Source of the DNA: JAHFUA01 sp963733935
GTDB lineage: Bacteria > Acidobacteriota > Terriglobia > Terriglobales > Acidobacteriaceae
Length of the DNA: 64,000 nt
Direction: 5' to 3'
Assembly (NCBI GenBank): GCA_963733935.1
Contig: CAVTEQ010000006.1
Coordinates: 354,151 to 418,150, forward strand
The notes under the pieces are model-generated. The model worked only from the letters and a program-made list of their open reading frames with translations. It ran no database searches and was not told the DNA's origin. Positions 34,415-43,502 of the stretch are shown here, in pieces. A program made the position numbers and the translations under genes. Position 1 is the stretch's first letter; every line of letters begins with the position of its first letter.

Positions 34415-35233
34415 ATGCTGGTCAGATTCTGGGGCGTGCGGGGTTCCACCCCGACTCCTCAGGCGGAAAATCTGCGCTACGGCGGCAACACCTCGTGCGT
34501 GGAAGTGCGCGTCAATGGGCACATCTATGTGTTCGACTGCGGCACCGGCTTCCGCAATCTGGGCAAGCACCTGCAGCGTGAATTCGAGTCCCGCCCCATT
34601 TCCGCCCACGTCTTCATCTCACACTTCCACTGGGACCACATACAAGGCATTCCCTTCTTCACTCCGCTGTACGAAAATCGCGACAGCTACTTTTACTTCC
34701 ACTCCTCGAACCGCTCGCGCGGCCTGCAACACGCGCTGGAAGACCAGATGTCCGACCCCTACTTTCCCGTGGACATGACGGAGATGGCCGCCAAACGCCA
34801 CTTCTATGACATCGGGGAAGACCGCATCGCTTTCGATAACTGCGTCATCGAGTCCAAGTGGCTGAACCATCCCCAGGGCTGCCTTGGCTTCCGCTTGCAG
34901 ACGGACGACAAGGTCCTGGTTTACGCCACCGACAACGAGCCCGGCTCTCCGCAGTTCGACAAGAACGTGCGCAAGCTGGCGGAAGGCGCCGACGTGCTCA
35001 TCTACGACGCCCAATACCTGCCCGAGGAGTACGCGGCCAAAAAACGCGGCTGGGGACACAGCCATTGGCGCGAGGCGGTTAACGTGGTGATGGAGAGCGG
35101 TGCCAAGGAACTGGTGCTCTTTCACCACGATCCCGACCACGACGACGCTTGCATAGACTCGATCGTGCAGGTCGCGCGCAACCACTATCCCAAAGTGCGG
35201 GCTGCGGCCGAAGGCATGGAGATCGAGTTATAG
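34415..35233 (+). CDS. MBL-fold metal-dependent hydrolase
   Basis: 272 residues. ATG 34415 is preferred to the ATG at 34409 because AGGA stands 6 nt before it and only 0-1 nt before the other. It starts MLVRFWGVRGSTPTPQAENL; metal ligands follow in VFISHFHWDHIQGIPFF (HxHxDH), NHPQGCLGFR, YATDNEP (Asp) and LVLFHHDPDHDD. Family members near it are PhnP/cyclic-phosphodiesterase- and RNase-Z-like hydrolases. The exact substrate is unknown, though acidobacterial relatives are often annotated as cAMP phosphodiesterase-like. Its own promoter is visible. Confidence 0.88.
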   Translation: MLVRFWGVRGSTPTPQAENLRYGGNTSCVEVRVNGHIYVFDCGTGFRNLGKHLQREFESRPISAHVFISHFHWDHIQGIPFFTPLYENRDSYFYFHSSNRSRGLQHALEDQMSDPYFPVDMTEMAAKRHFYDIGEDRIAFDNCVIESKWLNHPQGCLGFRLQTDDKVLVYATDNEPGSPQFDKNVRKLAEGADVLIYDAQYLPEEYAAKKRGWGHSHWREAVNVVMESGAKELVLFHHDPDHDDACIDSIVQVARNHYPKVRAAAEGMEIEL

Positions 35234-35385
35234 GGCCAACTCGGGCCCGGCGAATGGAAGGCAACCAAGGCGGAGCAGGCCTTCAAGACTGTATTAAGGA
35301 CTGTCTCTAAAGCCATCGGCTTCAGCCGCTGCGGGGACTGTCATGCGAAGCCGCCTTCGGTCGCTCCAGGCGAATCGCGCAATAC

Positions 35386-35949
35386 GTGCAGCACATGGTC
35401 GCCGAGCTGCACCTGCAGGCGCCGTGGAAGTACGAGGTTGCGGCCATGCTCTCGCAGTTAGGGTGTGTGGCCCTGGAGAGCGAACTCATCGACGCCGCTT
35501 ATGGCGGCAAGAAGCTGACGCCGGAAGAGCGGGCACGATTCGACGCCCATCCCGATCTCGCCCGAGACCTGCTCAGCAACGTTCCCCGCTTGGAGGGTAT
35601 TGCCTGGACCATCGGCCAGCAGCGTGTCGGCGCTACGCCGCCGGCCAACCACGTCCCCGAAGACACCCGCGTCGGCGCCGCCATCTTGCACTTGGCCATT
35701 GCTTTTGACCGTCTGCGGATCCAGGGCACGAGCGAGGCTACAGCAGTCGCCGAATTGCGAGCTGACAAGCAACTGGATCAGCGCATCGTGGACACGCTCG
35801 CCACGCTGAAGCCTATCGCCTGTGAAGAAACGCCACGCGCCGTTCACATCCTCAATCTAACCGCAGGCATGGTCTTGCAGGAGGAGATAAGAACCAGGGT
35901 CGGCGTGCTGCTGGTGGCCAGGGGACAGGAGGTCACCTATCCCTGTTAG
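35386..35949 (+). pseudogene. truncated HD-domain signalling protein
   Basis: 187 codons that match the middle of response-regulator HD-GYP-like proteins: QHMVAELHLQAPWKYEVAAM, LSQLGCVALESELIDAAYGG, HPDLARDLLSNVPRLEGIAW, VGAAILHLAIAFDRLRIQGT, ILNLTAGMVLQEEIRTRVGV. The expected N-terminal receiver domain is missing, and at the 3' end the frame stops at EVTYPC where relatives continue with another helix. The upstream sequence stays in frame for about a dozen more codons (from about 35350) without a start. So both ends are lost; probably a decayed relic without function. Confidence 0.7.
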
Positions 35950-36034
35950 TGCGGCTGAGAAACTACCATCAGCGGCGCGCCATCCCGGAACAGCTATTGG
36001 TGCTCGTGCCTGCGGCCACCGCCTGAGAAATGGT

Positions 36035-36064
36035 TTGACAAAACAATGGGCGCGGGGCTACAAG
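36035..36064 (+). promoter_or_regulatory. candidate promoter of the RiPP-like operon
   Basis: TTGACA (36035-36040), 18-nt spacer, TACAAG (36059-36064). The -35 is perfect and the -10 moderate. Transcription would start near 36071, giving about 55 nt of leader before the strong Shine-Dalgarno of the precursor gene at 36126. Confidence 0.55.
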
Positions 36065-36125
36065 GGCTGCCTCCATCCTTCTCTCTAGCCAATGCAGTCA
36101 GAGGGGATGTCTGCAAGGAGGAGCA

Positions 36126-36377
36126 ATGGCCGCGAAACCAAAAAGTGCGGGTCCTACTAGCCAGGGAACCAGCGAGGCGAAAAGAGCGCTCGCCGGCATG
36201 GAGAAGGGCCACAAGATCCTGCAACTCAATCTTAAGAAGCTGGAAAAGATTGTGGGCGGACATTTCCACGCGGGTAAGGGGGCCGGACATTTCGGGGGGA
36301 TTACCGGTGGGCATTTCGGTGGCGCGACTGCCGGGCATTTCGGTAGTCGGGCGCGCTCGTCCAAGAAGGCTCACTAA
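36126..36377 (+). CDS. putative RiPP precursor peptide with double-glycine leader and GHF repeats
   Basis: 83 residues, ATG behind a full AAGGAGGAG Shine-Dalgarno. Residues 1-44 look like a leader: Ser/Ala/Lys-rich start, then a helix and LNLKKLEKIVGG, which fits the double-glycine leader rule (Leu -12, Leu -7, Ile -4, Gly-Gly). The predicted core of about 39 residues opens HFHAGKGAG and then repeats GHFGGIT, GGHFGGAT, AGHFGS at 8-9 residue spacing, ending SRARSSKKAH. There is no Cys, and Ser is confined to the very end, so lanthionine or thiazole formation is unlikely. The SagB-type oxidase begins 10 nt downstream. Not similar to any precursor class I can name. Confidence 0.7.
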   Translation: MAAKPKSAGPTSQGTSEAKRALAGMEKGHKILQLNLKKLEKIVGGHFHAGKGAGHFGGITGGHFGGATAGHFGSRARSSKKAH

Positions 36378-36387
36378 AGGGTTTCCC

Positions 36388-37455
36388 GTGCTGATGCGGC
36401 GCGCGCGCACCCTGCTGGTCGCCTGGCGAGGACAGCAGCTGGTGCTGATGAACTACCGGACGCGCATTTCTGCAAGCGCCGAGCCCGATGCCGTCCGCCT
36501 TCTCCACTTCTTCCACGGATGGAAGACTCCCGAGGATTTGTTCGCCTGCATGCCTGAGTTCAGCCGCGGCAGTTTGCGCGCCGGCATCCGCCAGCTCCAG
36601 GAACATTCGTTTCTGGTGGTGAAGGGCACGGCGGACGCAGAGCATGATGCCGACCTCGATCGGGTATGGTCGGATTGGCTGCCGTACGCCAGCTTTCATT
36701 TTGCAACCAAGGACACTCCGTTCCTCACCATGAGGCAAGCCGCTCGCCTGATGGAGCGGTACGTTGCCGAATCCCCTCGGCCGCCATTGGCGAAGAGCTA
36801 TCCCCACGCTCCCCATATTGCGCTCCCGCGTGCGCGCGGCGGCGGCGGCGAATTCGTGCGCGTGCTCATGGCCCGCCAGACGCATCGGGACTACTCCCGG
36901 GCAAGCATTTCCCTCGACGCCATCTCTACTTTGCTCTACTACACCTGGGGCGTCACCGGCCGGATCGATGCGCCACCCTTTGGGCAGCTCTTTCATAAGA
37001 CCAGCCCTTCCGGCGGCGCCCGCCATCCCGGCGAAGTGTACTTGCTCGCGATGCGCGTTGCGGGGCTGTCGCCGGGCTTATACCACTATGATATGGTGCG
37101 TCACCGCCTGGACTATTTGCGTTCCGTCCCGGCGCAGAAGAAAGCTGCCTCCTACTCCGCCGGCCAGGACTTCCTGAAAGACGCGTCCGCGGTCTTCCTG
37201 ATGACCGCCGTATTTCCTCGCACCATGTGGAAGTACCGCTTCGCCCGCGCGTATCGCGTGGTGTTGCTCGATGCCGGACATCTCTGCCAGACGTTTTGCC
37301 TGGTGGCTACCTGGCTGGGGCTTGCCCCGTTCTGCACCGCGGCGCTGAAGGACAGCGAGATCGAGAAGGACCTTGGCATCGACGGCATCCGCGAAACAGC
37401 CCTTTATCTTGCGGCTGTCGGGGCGCCGGTCGGCAACTCTCGCAGCAGGCGTTGA
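36388..37455 (+). CDS. SagB/ThcOx-type FMN dehydrogenase
   Basis: 355 residues from GTG 36388 (AAAGGG 6 nt upstream); ATG 36394 is an alternative. Residues about 5-85 form a winged-helix-like domain (LVLMNYRTRISASAEPDAV, LRAGIRQLQEHSFLVV) that could serve as the RiPP recognition element. Residues about 150-350 are the nitroreductase-fold oxidase: RQTHRDYSRASISLDAISTL, KTSPSGGARHPGEVYL, GLYHYD, WKYRFARAYRVVLLDAGHL and AVGAP. The Lys-Tyr pair in WKYRFARAYR resembles that needed in McbC. Such enzymes oxidise azolines in thiazole/oxazole RiPPs, but no YcaO partner is present here. Tail overlaps the kinase gene by 52 nt. Confidence 0.87.
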   Translation: MLMRRARTLLVAWRGQQLVLMNYRTRISASAEPDAVRLLHFFHGWKTPEDLFACMPEFSRGSLRAGIRQLQEHSFLVVKGTADAEHDADLDRVWSDWLPYASFHFATKDTPFLTMRQAARLMERYVAESPRPPLAKSYPHAPHIALPRARGGGGEFVRVLMARQTHRDYSRASISLDAISTLLYYTWGVTGRIDAPPFGQLFHKTSPSGGARHPGEVYLLAMRVAGLSPGLYHYDMVRHRLDYLRSVPAQKKAASYSAGQDFLKDASAVFLMTAVFPRTMWKYRFARAYRVVLLDAGHLCQTFCLVATWLGLAPFCTAALKDSEIEKDLGIDGIRETALYLAAVGAPVGNSRSRR

Positions 37456-40232
37456 GCGTCCTGGTACTGGTGCAGGTCCGGATCGGCGTGCGACCAGTAG
37501 CCGAGGAACTGCTGCAGATGAGTTCGCGCACTCTCCGCGCGTCCCAGCTTTTGTTCCAAGACCGCGAGACGGTATTCGGCCTCGACAACGTTGTGAAAAG
37601 CCGGCGCGTCGAAGCTCTCGATGCGCTCGTTACCGCGCGCCAGTACCGCTTCGTATTGCTGCGCCGCCTCCTGGTCCTTGCCTGCGCTTTGGTAACAACG
37701 GGCCAGCGTCTCCACTGCCAGGGAAGAATTCTGGTACGTGACTGCTTTTTGTGCGGTTGCCAGCGCCTCCGCCGGCTTTTGTTCCGCCAGTGCGATCTCC
37801 GCGGCGAGCAGATAGCGAAGCGCCTGGACCGCGGGGATGTCGCGTTCTGTCGCGAGCGCGTCCAGCGCACGGGAAACCGTGCCGGCCGCTTGCAGTTGGC
37901 CGATTCGTGCATACGCTCGGCCCAAAAGAAAGTTGCCGGTGGCAGAGTTGCGGGAGGGCGCGCTTCTGGCAAGCGCCCCGGCGGCCCGCGCCTGCGACGA
38001 CTCATCGGAAGCCGGCGCGAGCGCCAGCATGATGCGCGCCTTCTGAACAAAAAATGCATTGTGTTCTTTTTGCGCCGCGAGCAAGCCGGCCTGCAGCTCC
38101 TGCTGCGCCTCGCGGTATCGTCCAGTGGCAAGATCGAGATCAGCCAGAGAAAGGCGGCCTTCGACCTCGCTGTTGCCGCCCACCTGGACCATGTGCTCGA
38201 AGGTCTGCCGCGCTTCGTCGAAACGCCTCAGACCGAGGTAGATACGCCCCAGAGCAATCTGCGCGCGGAGGTCGTTCGCGTACTCGCTCTTGAACTGCTG
38301 CGCTTTCTCCAGCGCCATTGCGGTATCGCCTTTGCGAAAAAGCTGGTCGGCCAGATTGATGCGGACGCGCGACTGCGGCACGAACTGCAGAGCCTTCTGA
38401 GTGAGCTCTATCGCTGCCACGTAGTCGAAGGTGTTCATGCGGCAAATCCCCAGATTGATGTAGGGAGCGGGATCTTGAGGCAGAAGCTGGGTCAACAGTT
38501 GGTCGTACCCGCACTCTTTCTGATAATCCATGATGGCGCTGTAATAGTCGGCCAGAATCTTGACTCGCTCCGGCTCCGAAACGCCGTCGGCAAGTTGCGC
38601 TGCCTCGTGGAGCTGCTTTTCCCGGCTATCGTTGTCGTTCAACTGCTCATAAGTGTTGCCGAGGTATTCATGGGCCATGGCAAACTTGGGATCGAGTTGC
38701 AAGGCTTTGTTGAACATCACGATTCCCTCGCGCAAGTCGCCGCCGTAAAGGCTTTGTTTACCCAGCGTGTAATACCGGACTGCCTCCAGAGATGATGAAG
38801 TCACCTGTGCCAGCGGAACGGAATTTTCCTTTAGGGACTGCAGGGACTCGCCCAGAGTGCGGCGCAACGTCTCCGCAATAGCGTCGACTTGCGCGGGTAT
38901 GTCGTCGGCGCTCGCCGCTGATTTCTCGGCGGTCACGATGTCGGCGCCCGAGGGCGCCTCGACGCGCGCGATCAGCACATACTTGTTCCCCAGTTTTGTG
39001 ATCGAGCCGAGCAGCAGGCCTGCCAATCCTTCTCGCTGGCAGATTTCCCGGCCAACGTCTTCCTTGATGCGCTCCAGCGGCGGACGTCCCATGCGCCGCA
39101 ACACATCCGCCAGCCGGCTGGGGGGGAACACCGCCAGGACGCGCGACTGCTGCAAGGTGCTGGAAAACATCTCGCTCAGCGTGTTGTCGAACACCGGCTC
39201 ACCGGTGCGGTTCTCAAATTCACCGACGAGAATCAGCGGTTGTCGCACCGCCTCCTGTGGGCGAACCTGCAAACGGCGGATGACCTGCCACGCGCCTATC
39301 GCCACCAACAAAGCAGCCAAAGCCACGCCGACCCAGAGTGCCCGCTTGCGCACCCGCCGCCGCAATGCCTGCTGCGCGGCCACCGGAATCACCGCGCTCT
39401 GCAGCCGCTCCAGGTCCACCAGCAACTCGCGCGCGGACTGGTAGCGCAGGCCGGGATTGTGATCCAACGCTTTTACGATCACCGCTTCCAGGCCGGGTCC
39501 CATGTGCCGGTTGTGGGTCGAAGGCGGCCTGGGAGACTGGTTCAAAATGGCATTGATAAGCAGCGGGCCTTCTTCCGGGTGCGGACGCTTCCCGGTGGCC
39601 ATTTCGTACAACACCGCCCCCGCGGAGTAAACGTCCGTGCGAGCATCGGCCTTCTCGCCGCGCAACTGCTCGGGCGCCATGTAGGGAATGGTTCCCTTGA
39701 TCCAGCCGGCGCCGGTCTGGGTTTGGGTGGCGTCATCCGGCCCGGGCTGCAGCAACTTCGCCAGGCCGAAATCGAGAATCTTTACCCTGCCGTCTGTCGT
39801 CAGCCCAAGGTTCCCGGGCTTGAGATCGCGATGGAGAATGCCCTGCGCGTGCGCTGCCGCCAGGCCGCCGGCAATCTGTATGGCAAAGGGGACGACCGCA
39901 GCTTGCGGCAAGGGCCCGCGCAGCAGCTTGTCGTGGAGAGTCTGGCCGCTGAGCAACTCCATCACCAGGAAGTCGGTGTCTTCCGAGGAGTCGAAGTCAT
40001 AAATGGTCGCGATGTTGGGATGGTTCAGCTTGGCCAGCGCCTGCGCTTCCAGGCGAAATTGCTTGCGCGTGGCTTCATCGCTGAGCGCGCCCGGGGGAAG
40101 AACTTTCACGGCGACATCGCGATCCAGACGCTCGTCGTGGGCGCGATACACCACACCCATGCCGCCCGAGCCGATTTCCGCCAGCAGCCGGAAATGGCCG
40201 AGCACTCTCCCGGTCAGAACGCCCTTTTCCAT
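37404..40232 (-). CDS. membrane Ser/Thr protein kinase with TPR domain
   Basis: 942 residues from ATG 40232 (a GTG one codon before is possible). Kinase domain about 12-275: GSGGMGVVYRAHD, VAVKVLPPG (Lys), LVMELLSGQTL, GILHRDLKPGNLGLT, KILDFGLAKLL, IPYMAPEQLRGE. A membrane helix follows at about 300-322 (WVGVALAALLVAIGAWQVI), then a FlgO/TolB-like segment (LILVGEFENRTGEPVFDNTL) and some ten TPR units to the C-terminus. This PknB-plus-TPR architecture is very common in Acidobacteria. It lies 58 nt downstream of lodB on the same strand, so it may be cotranscribed with lodAB. Confidence 0.93.
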   Translation of the reverse strand: MEKGVLTGRVLGHFRLLAEIGSGGMGVVYRAHDERLDRDVAVKVLPPGALSDEATRKQFRLEAQALAKLNHPNIATIYDFDSSEDTDFLVMELLSGQTLHDKLLRGPLPQAAVVPFAIQIAGGLAAAHAQGILHRDLKPGNLGLTTDGRVKILDFGLAKLLQPGPDDATQTQTGAGWIKGTIPYMAPEQLRGEKADARTDVYSAGAVLYEMATGKRPHPEEGPLLINAILNQSPRPPSTHNRHMGPGLEAVIVKALDHNPGLRYQSARELLVDLERLQSAVIPVAAQQALRRRVRKRALWVGVALAALLVAIGAWQVIRRLQVRPQEAVRQPLILVGEFENRTGEPVFDNTLSEMFSSTLQQSRVLAVFPPSRLADVLRRMGRPPLERIKEDVGREICQREGLAGLLLGSITKLGNKYVLIARVEAPSGADIVTAEKSAASADDIPAQVDAIAETLRRTLGESLQSLKENSVPLAQVTSSSLEAVRYYTLGKQSLYGGDLREGIVMFNKALQLDPKFAMAHEYLGNTYEQLNDNDSREKQLHEAAQLADGVSEPERVKILADYYSAIMDYQKECGYDQLLTQLLPQDPAPYINLGICRMNTFDYVAAIELTQKALQFVPQSRVRINLADQLFRKGDTAMALEKAQQFKSEYANDLRAQIALGRIYLGLRRFDEARQTFEHMVQVGGNSEVEGRLSLADLDLATGRYREAQQELQAGLLAAQKEHNAFFVQKARIMLALAPASDESSQARAAGALARSAPSRNSATGNFLLGRAYARIGQLQAAGTVSRALDALATERDIPAVQALRYLLAAEIALAEQKPAEALATAQKAVTYQNSSLAVETLARCYQSAGKDQEAAQQYEAVLARGNERIESFDAPAFHNVVEAEYRLAVLEQKLGRAESARTHLQQFLGYWSHADPDLHQYQDAQRLLRELPTGAPTAAR

Positions 40233-40290
40233 CACGTAGGCCAGATATTAGTTGGCAGGGCAGGCCCGCCAAAGACATTTTAGCGGGTCT

Positions 40291-41385
40291 CTAGAGTTGG
40301 GCCCGGTGACGTCGTTGCCAGAACGGCGCATGCGGCCAGCGAGTTTCGGCTTGGTAATAAAAGGCGAGGTGCCGGCGATAGGCGCGGCGAATGCCGGCGA
40401 TGGCCTCGATGTAGCTGGGTACGGCATCTTGACATCCGGACAAATGCCGGTCGGCGGCCTCTGCCGTCGCCAAGCCCGTGAACAACGCGTTGAGCAGGCC
40501 TTGGGAAGAAAGCGGGTCGCAACTCAGGGCCGCATCGCCGGCGGCGAGCCAGCCGTCACCGCCGCAAGGATCAATGGTCATAGTGTGCGCCGCCGTAAAG
40601 CCGCTCTGCATGGGAGTGAAACCGCATTCGGCAAGCAGGCGCGCCAGTTCGCCGCTCAGCCTGGCTCGCGTCAGCAAGCCTTCGGAATGCGCAGCCTGTC
40701 GGGCCGCGGGCAAATCAGCGTCGGTGTGAAACGCCAGCACGCGACGCCCCTGTGGAATCGCCGCCGTGTACCACCAGCCATCCTCGCTGGCTTCGACGTA
40801 GGCTAGCCCCGCGTCGGCGCCGGAGTTGCGGGCAGCGCCATGAATCCATCCGCACACCAACCTATCCCGTGTTTGCCGCCGCGCGCCGAGTCGAGTTGCG
40901 ATCGGCGCCGCCCGGCCAGCCGCATCGATGAGGAAGTCGGCAGCGACATTAGACGACCGATCACGCGTGACCAGATCAGCCTTCCAGCGTCGGCCATTGT
41001 GCTCGATCGATCGCACGCGGGCCGGCGCTAAAAGCGCAGCTCCACGCTCTACCGCGATTCCACGCAGCCAAGTATCAAAGCGCGCGCGGTCGAGATGCCA
41101 TCCGTGGCCGTCAGGATCACGGAGGAAGTCCATCTCCATCGGCTCGCCGCTGCCCCAGGCGGCGCGATTTCCGAAACAGGGCGTATGGCCTTGGCGGAGA
41201 AAGTCCTGGAAGATCCCCAGATCGGTGAGCAGTCGGCGCGCGGCCGGCGGCAGCGATTCCCCGATGCGCGGCGCAATCTCAGATCTCTGATCAATGAGGC
41301 AGACGCTTCGCGTGGGCGCCAGGTTCAGCGCCGCCGTGGCGCCAGCGGGTCCGGCTCCGACGATTAGGACTTCAAACTCTTGCAC
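40291..41385 (-). CDS. lodB: LodB-like FAD-dependent maturation protein
   Basis: 364 residues from GTG 41385, separated from the lodA stop by 1 nt. FAD-binding LIVGAGPAGATAALNLAPTR, GD motif DPCGGDGWLAAGDAALSCDP and the geranylgeranyl-reductase/halogenase-like middle (PRIGESLPPAARRLLTDLGI). LodB flavoproteins are needed for forming the cysteine-tryptophylquinone cofactor of LodA oxidases. Position directly after lodA and length fit that role well. It could otherwise be read as a generic tryptophan-halogenase-like monooxygenase, which the context argues against. Confidence 0.85.
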   Translation of the reverse strand: MQEFEVLIVGAGPAGATAALNLAPTRSVCLIDQRSEIAPRIGESLPPAARRLLTDLGIFQDFLRQGHTPCFGNRAAWGSGEPMEMDFLRDPDGHGWHLDRARFDTWLRGIAVERGAALLAPARVRSIEHNGRRWKADLVTRDRSSNVAADFLIDAAGRAAPIATRLGARRQTRDRLVCGWIHGAARNSGADAGLAYVEASEDGWWYTAAIPQGRRVLAFHTDADLPAARQAAHSEGLLTRARLSGELARLLAECGFTPMQSGFTAAHTMTIDPCGGDGWLAAGDAALSCDPLSSQGLLNALFTGLATAEAADRHLSGCQDAVPSYIEAIAGIRRAYRRHLAFYYQAETRWPHAPFWQRRHRAQL

Positions 41386-41386
41386 T

Positions 41387-43291
41387 CTATTTCAGTCCGC
41401 GTGGAAAACGCCGTACCTTCTCGATGCCGGAAAGATCGACCTTGTCGTCGGAATCGGTCAACGGCTCCTGCTGCGTCACGAGCCGCTGCCGCGTATGTGC
41501 CGGCAGATCCTGCACTTGCATTGTTGCCGGAAACTCCTTGTCTCCGGGTCCTTCACGATGTTCGACCACACCCATCTCGCCAAAGCGTTCCATCATGTTG
41601 TTGATCTGGTCGAAGTAATTCTTGCTGCCCAGCGGGCGCGTCCACGCCATCCGTTTTGCGAACGCAGCCAGTCGTTCATCGAGCGGCCGCTTGCGATCCA
41701 TCACGATTTTGTAATGGTCGTCGTCCAGCACCGTGTTGGGAACGCGCGCCGGCCAGAAAGTCGGCAGGTTCGGGTCGTACTTGTTGCCGTAGGAGTAGCG
41801 GCAGCTTGCGGTGTCGGTTTGCCAGGGGATGGCCATCCAGCGCGTGATCCCGCCCGCCACTTGTCCCAGAAACGGATCATTCGCGGGCGGCGGGATCATG
41901 TCCAGGCTGAGCTGGGGGCCGTAGTCGGGTTCGATCCAGCCGGGCGCGGCGTGGAGGATTCGAAACGCCGCCATGTAGAGACCCGCGTGCCGCATCGGCC
42001 AGGTCATTTCACAACCTGGATGGAAGGCATCGGCCAGGCAAAACTCCAGGCTGGCGCGGTCAAGCGTGTCCGGCTGCTCAGCCAGCGGCACCTCTTCGAG
42101 CGTGCGCGGCGGCTGGTAATTCGGATCGTAGTCCGCCTCGAACTCACCGTGAGCCCACTGGCGCAGCATCTGGAGTTGAGTATTGCTGATGGCTGCGTTC
42201 TGTTGCGGCGACTTTGTCGGCGGAACGTTCATCGCGTCTCCGTACTGCAATGGCCAAGGCATGGGCGACCAGGAGTCGCGATGGAAGACGCGAAACTGAT
42301 TGGCGAGCGAGCGCCGCATGTCCTCAAGCGTTGCGCTGGGGCTGGCCAACCGTTCGAGCCATTCCCGGTCCGTAAAATGCATGGGCCCTTTCCAGCCGAA
42401 CTGCGCCGCATAGCCCGCGTTCACCCACTCCAAGTGAGCCAGTCGCTCGAACAGCGGACGAATGTCCTTCTGGAAAGAAGGACGCGCCGGCGCCTGGAGC
42501 GCGGGCCCTCCTGGTACTTTCGGCAGCTTGTGGGTGATGGCGAGATCGCGCATCAGGTCCCACATGGTGCGTACCGACTTCAACAGCGGCGCATAGTTTG
42601 GCGGGGCTACTACCGCCCAAGCCGGATCGACCTCGAGTTTGGCGCCCCGGTAGACCACCTCGGCGGTCACCGGCCCGTCGGCGACGTCATCATGCCAGCC
42701 ATCGTTGTTGGCGAAGGTCATGGCGCGAGCGCCGTTATAAGAAGCTGACTGTCCGCGCCCGCCGAGCACGATCAGCCGGCCGTCTTCGTCGGTCTGGAGC
42801 TCTCCCAGATACACCTGCTCGCCCATGAAGCTGCCGGTGTCAAAGGTGTGCACCGGACCGCCCCTGGTCTTTTTGCCGGTAATCTGGCGCAATCCAGGGT
42901 CGATAGTCAGAAGACTGCGGTCGCCGATTGCCGCGTTGCGCAGCAGGGAAAGCGGCGCCGAGCTGGCTTCGAGGATATCGAGCGCAATTTGAAATTGATA
43001 CCAGGCAGCTTTCTTGTTCGCCAGGTGGACGTTCCACTTGATGTCGGCGTTCGCAGCGGTGAGCTCAGCTACGGCTTCACCTTTGGCATTCAAACCGTAG
43101 ATACGAAAGCGCACGGCCTGTCGCTTCAGCGCGCCGGTGCTGTCGCGATAGAAACCCGGCTGCTCCGGTTTCGGATCGGGCACCTCGGGAGCGAGAAAGA
43201 AATCACTGACGCTGTTTCCCACGCGCGCAACTCCGATGGATGGATGGATCGCCGCGCGCACAATGGTAGTGTTCGGACTTCCGGCCGGCAT
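41387..43291 (-). CDS. lodA: LodA-like CTQ-dependent amino acid oxidase
   Basis: 634 residues, no signal peptide. The opening RAAIHPSIGVARVGNSVSDF is the LodA family signature. Cofactor-forming elements are present: two cysteines at 418 (LEFC) and 427 (FHPGCEMTWPMRH), and Trp485/Trp490 in ITRWMAIPWQTDTASCRY; one Cys and one Trp should be joined as cysteine tryptophylquinone, but I cannot decide which from the sequence. Family members oxidatively deaminate free Lys, Gly or other amino acids, releasing H2O2 and ammonia; the H2O2 can be antimicrobial. Substrate here unknown. First gene of lodA-lodB-kinase. Confidence 0.88.
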   Translation of the reverse strand: MPAGSPNTTIVRAAIHPSIGVARVGNSVSDFFLAPEVPDPKPEQPGFYRDSTGALKRQAVRFRIYGLNAKGEAVAELTAANADIKWNVHLANKKAAWYQFQIALDILEASSAPLSLLRNAAIGDRSLLTIDPGLRQITGKKTRGGPVHTFDTGSFMGEQVYLGELQTDEDGRLIVLGGRGQSASYNGARAMTFANNDGWHDDVADGPVTAEVVYRGAKLEVDPAWAVVAPPNYAPLLKSVRTMWDLMRDLAITHKLPKVPGGPALQAPARPSFQKDIRPLFERLAHLEWVNAGYAAQFGWKGPMHFTDREWLERLASPSATLEDMRRSLANQFRVFHRDSWSPMPWPLQYGDAMNVPPTKSPQQNAAISNTQLQMLRQWAHGEFEADYDPNYQPPRTLEEVPLAEQPDTLDRASLEFCLADAFHPGCEMTWPMRHAGLYMAAFRILHAAPGWIEPDYGPQLSLDMIPPPANDPFLGQVAGGITRWMAIPWQTDTASCRYSYGNKYDPNLPTFWPARVPNTVLDDDHYKIVMDRKRPLDERLAAFAKRMAWTRPLGSKNYFDQINNMMERFGEMGVVEHREGPGDKEFPATMQVQDLPAHTRQRLVTQQEPLTDSDDKVDLSGIEKVRRFPRGLK

Positions 43292-43502
43292 TTGCTTCCC
43301 CTTGAGGCCGCAAGTCTAGTCCGGTTGGCGCGATCTGCCCAGCTTGAAATGCCGTAAGTTCGACCGTGAGGCTTGCAAAGTCGTTCTGCTGCCGCCGGTG
43401 TGCAAACCGTAGAAGCTGGCGTCAACAATGCATGTCAAGATGCTTTACAGGGCATTTCGTCATGTTTTTTTCACAAACTTGTGGAAGATGCAGCAGCGCG
43501 CC

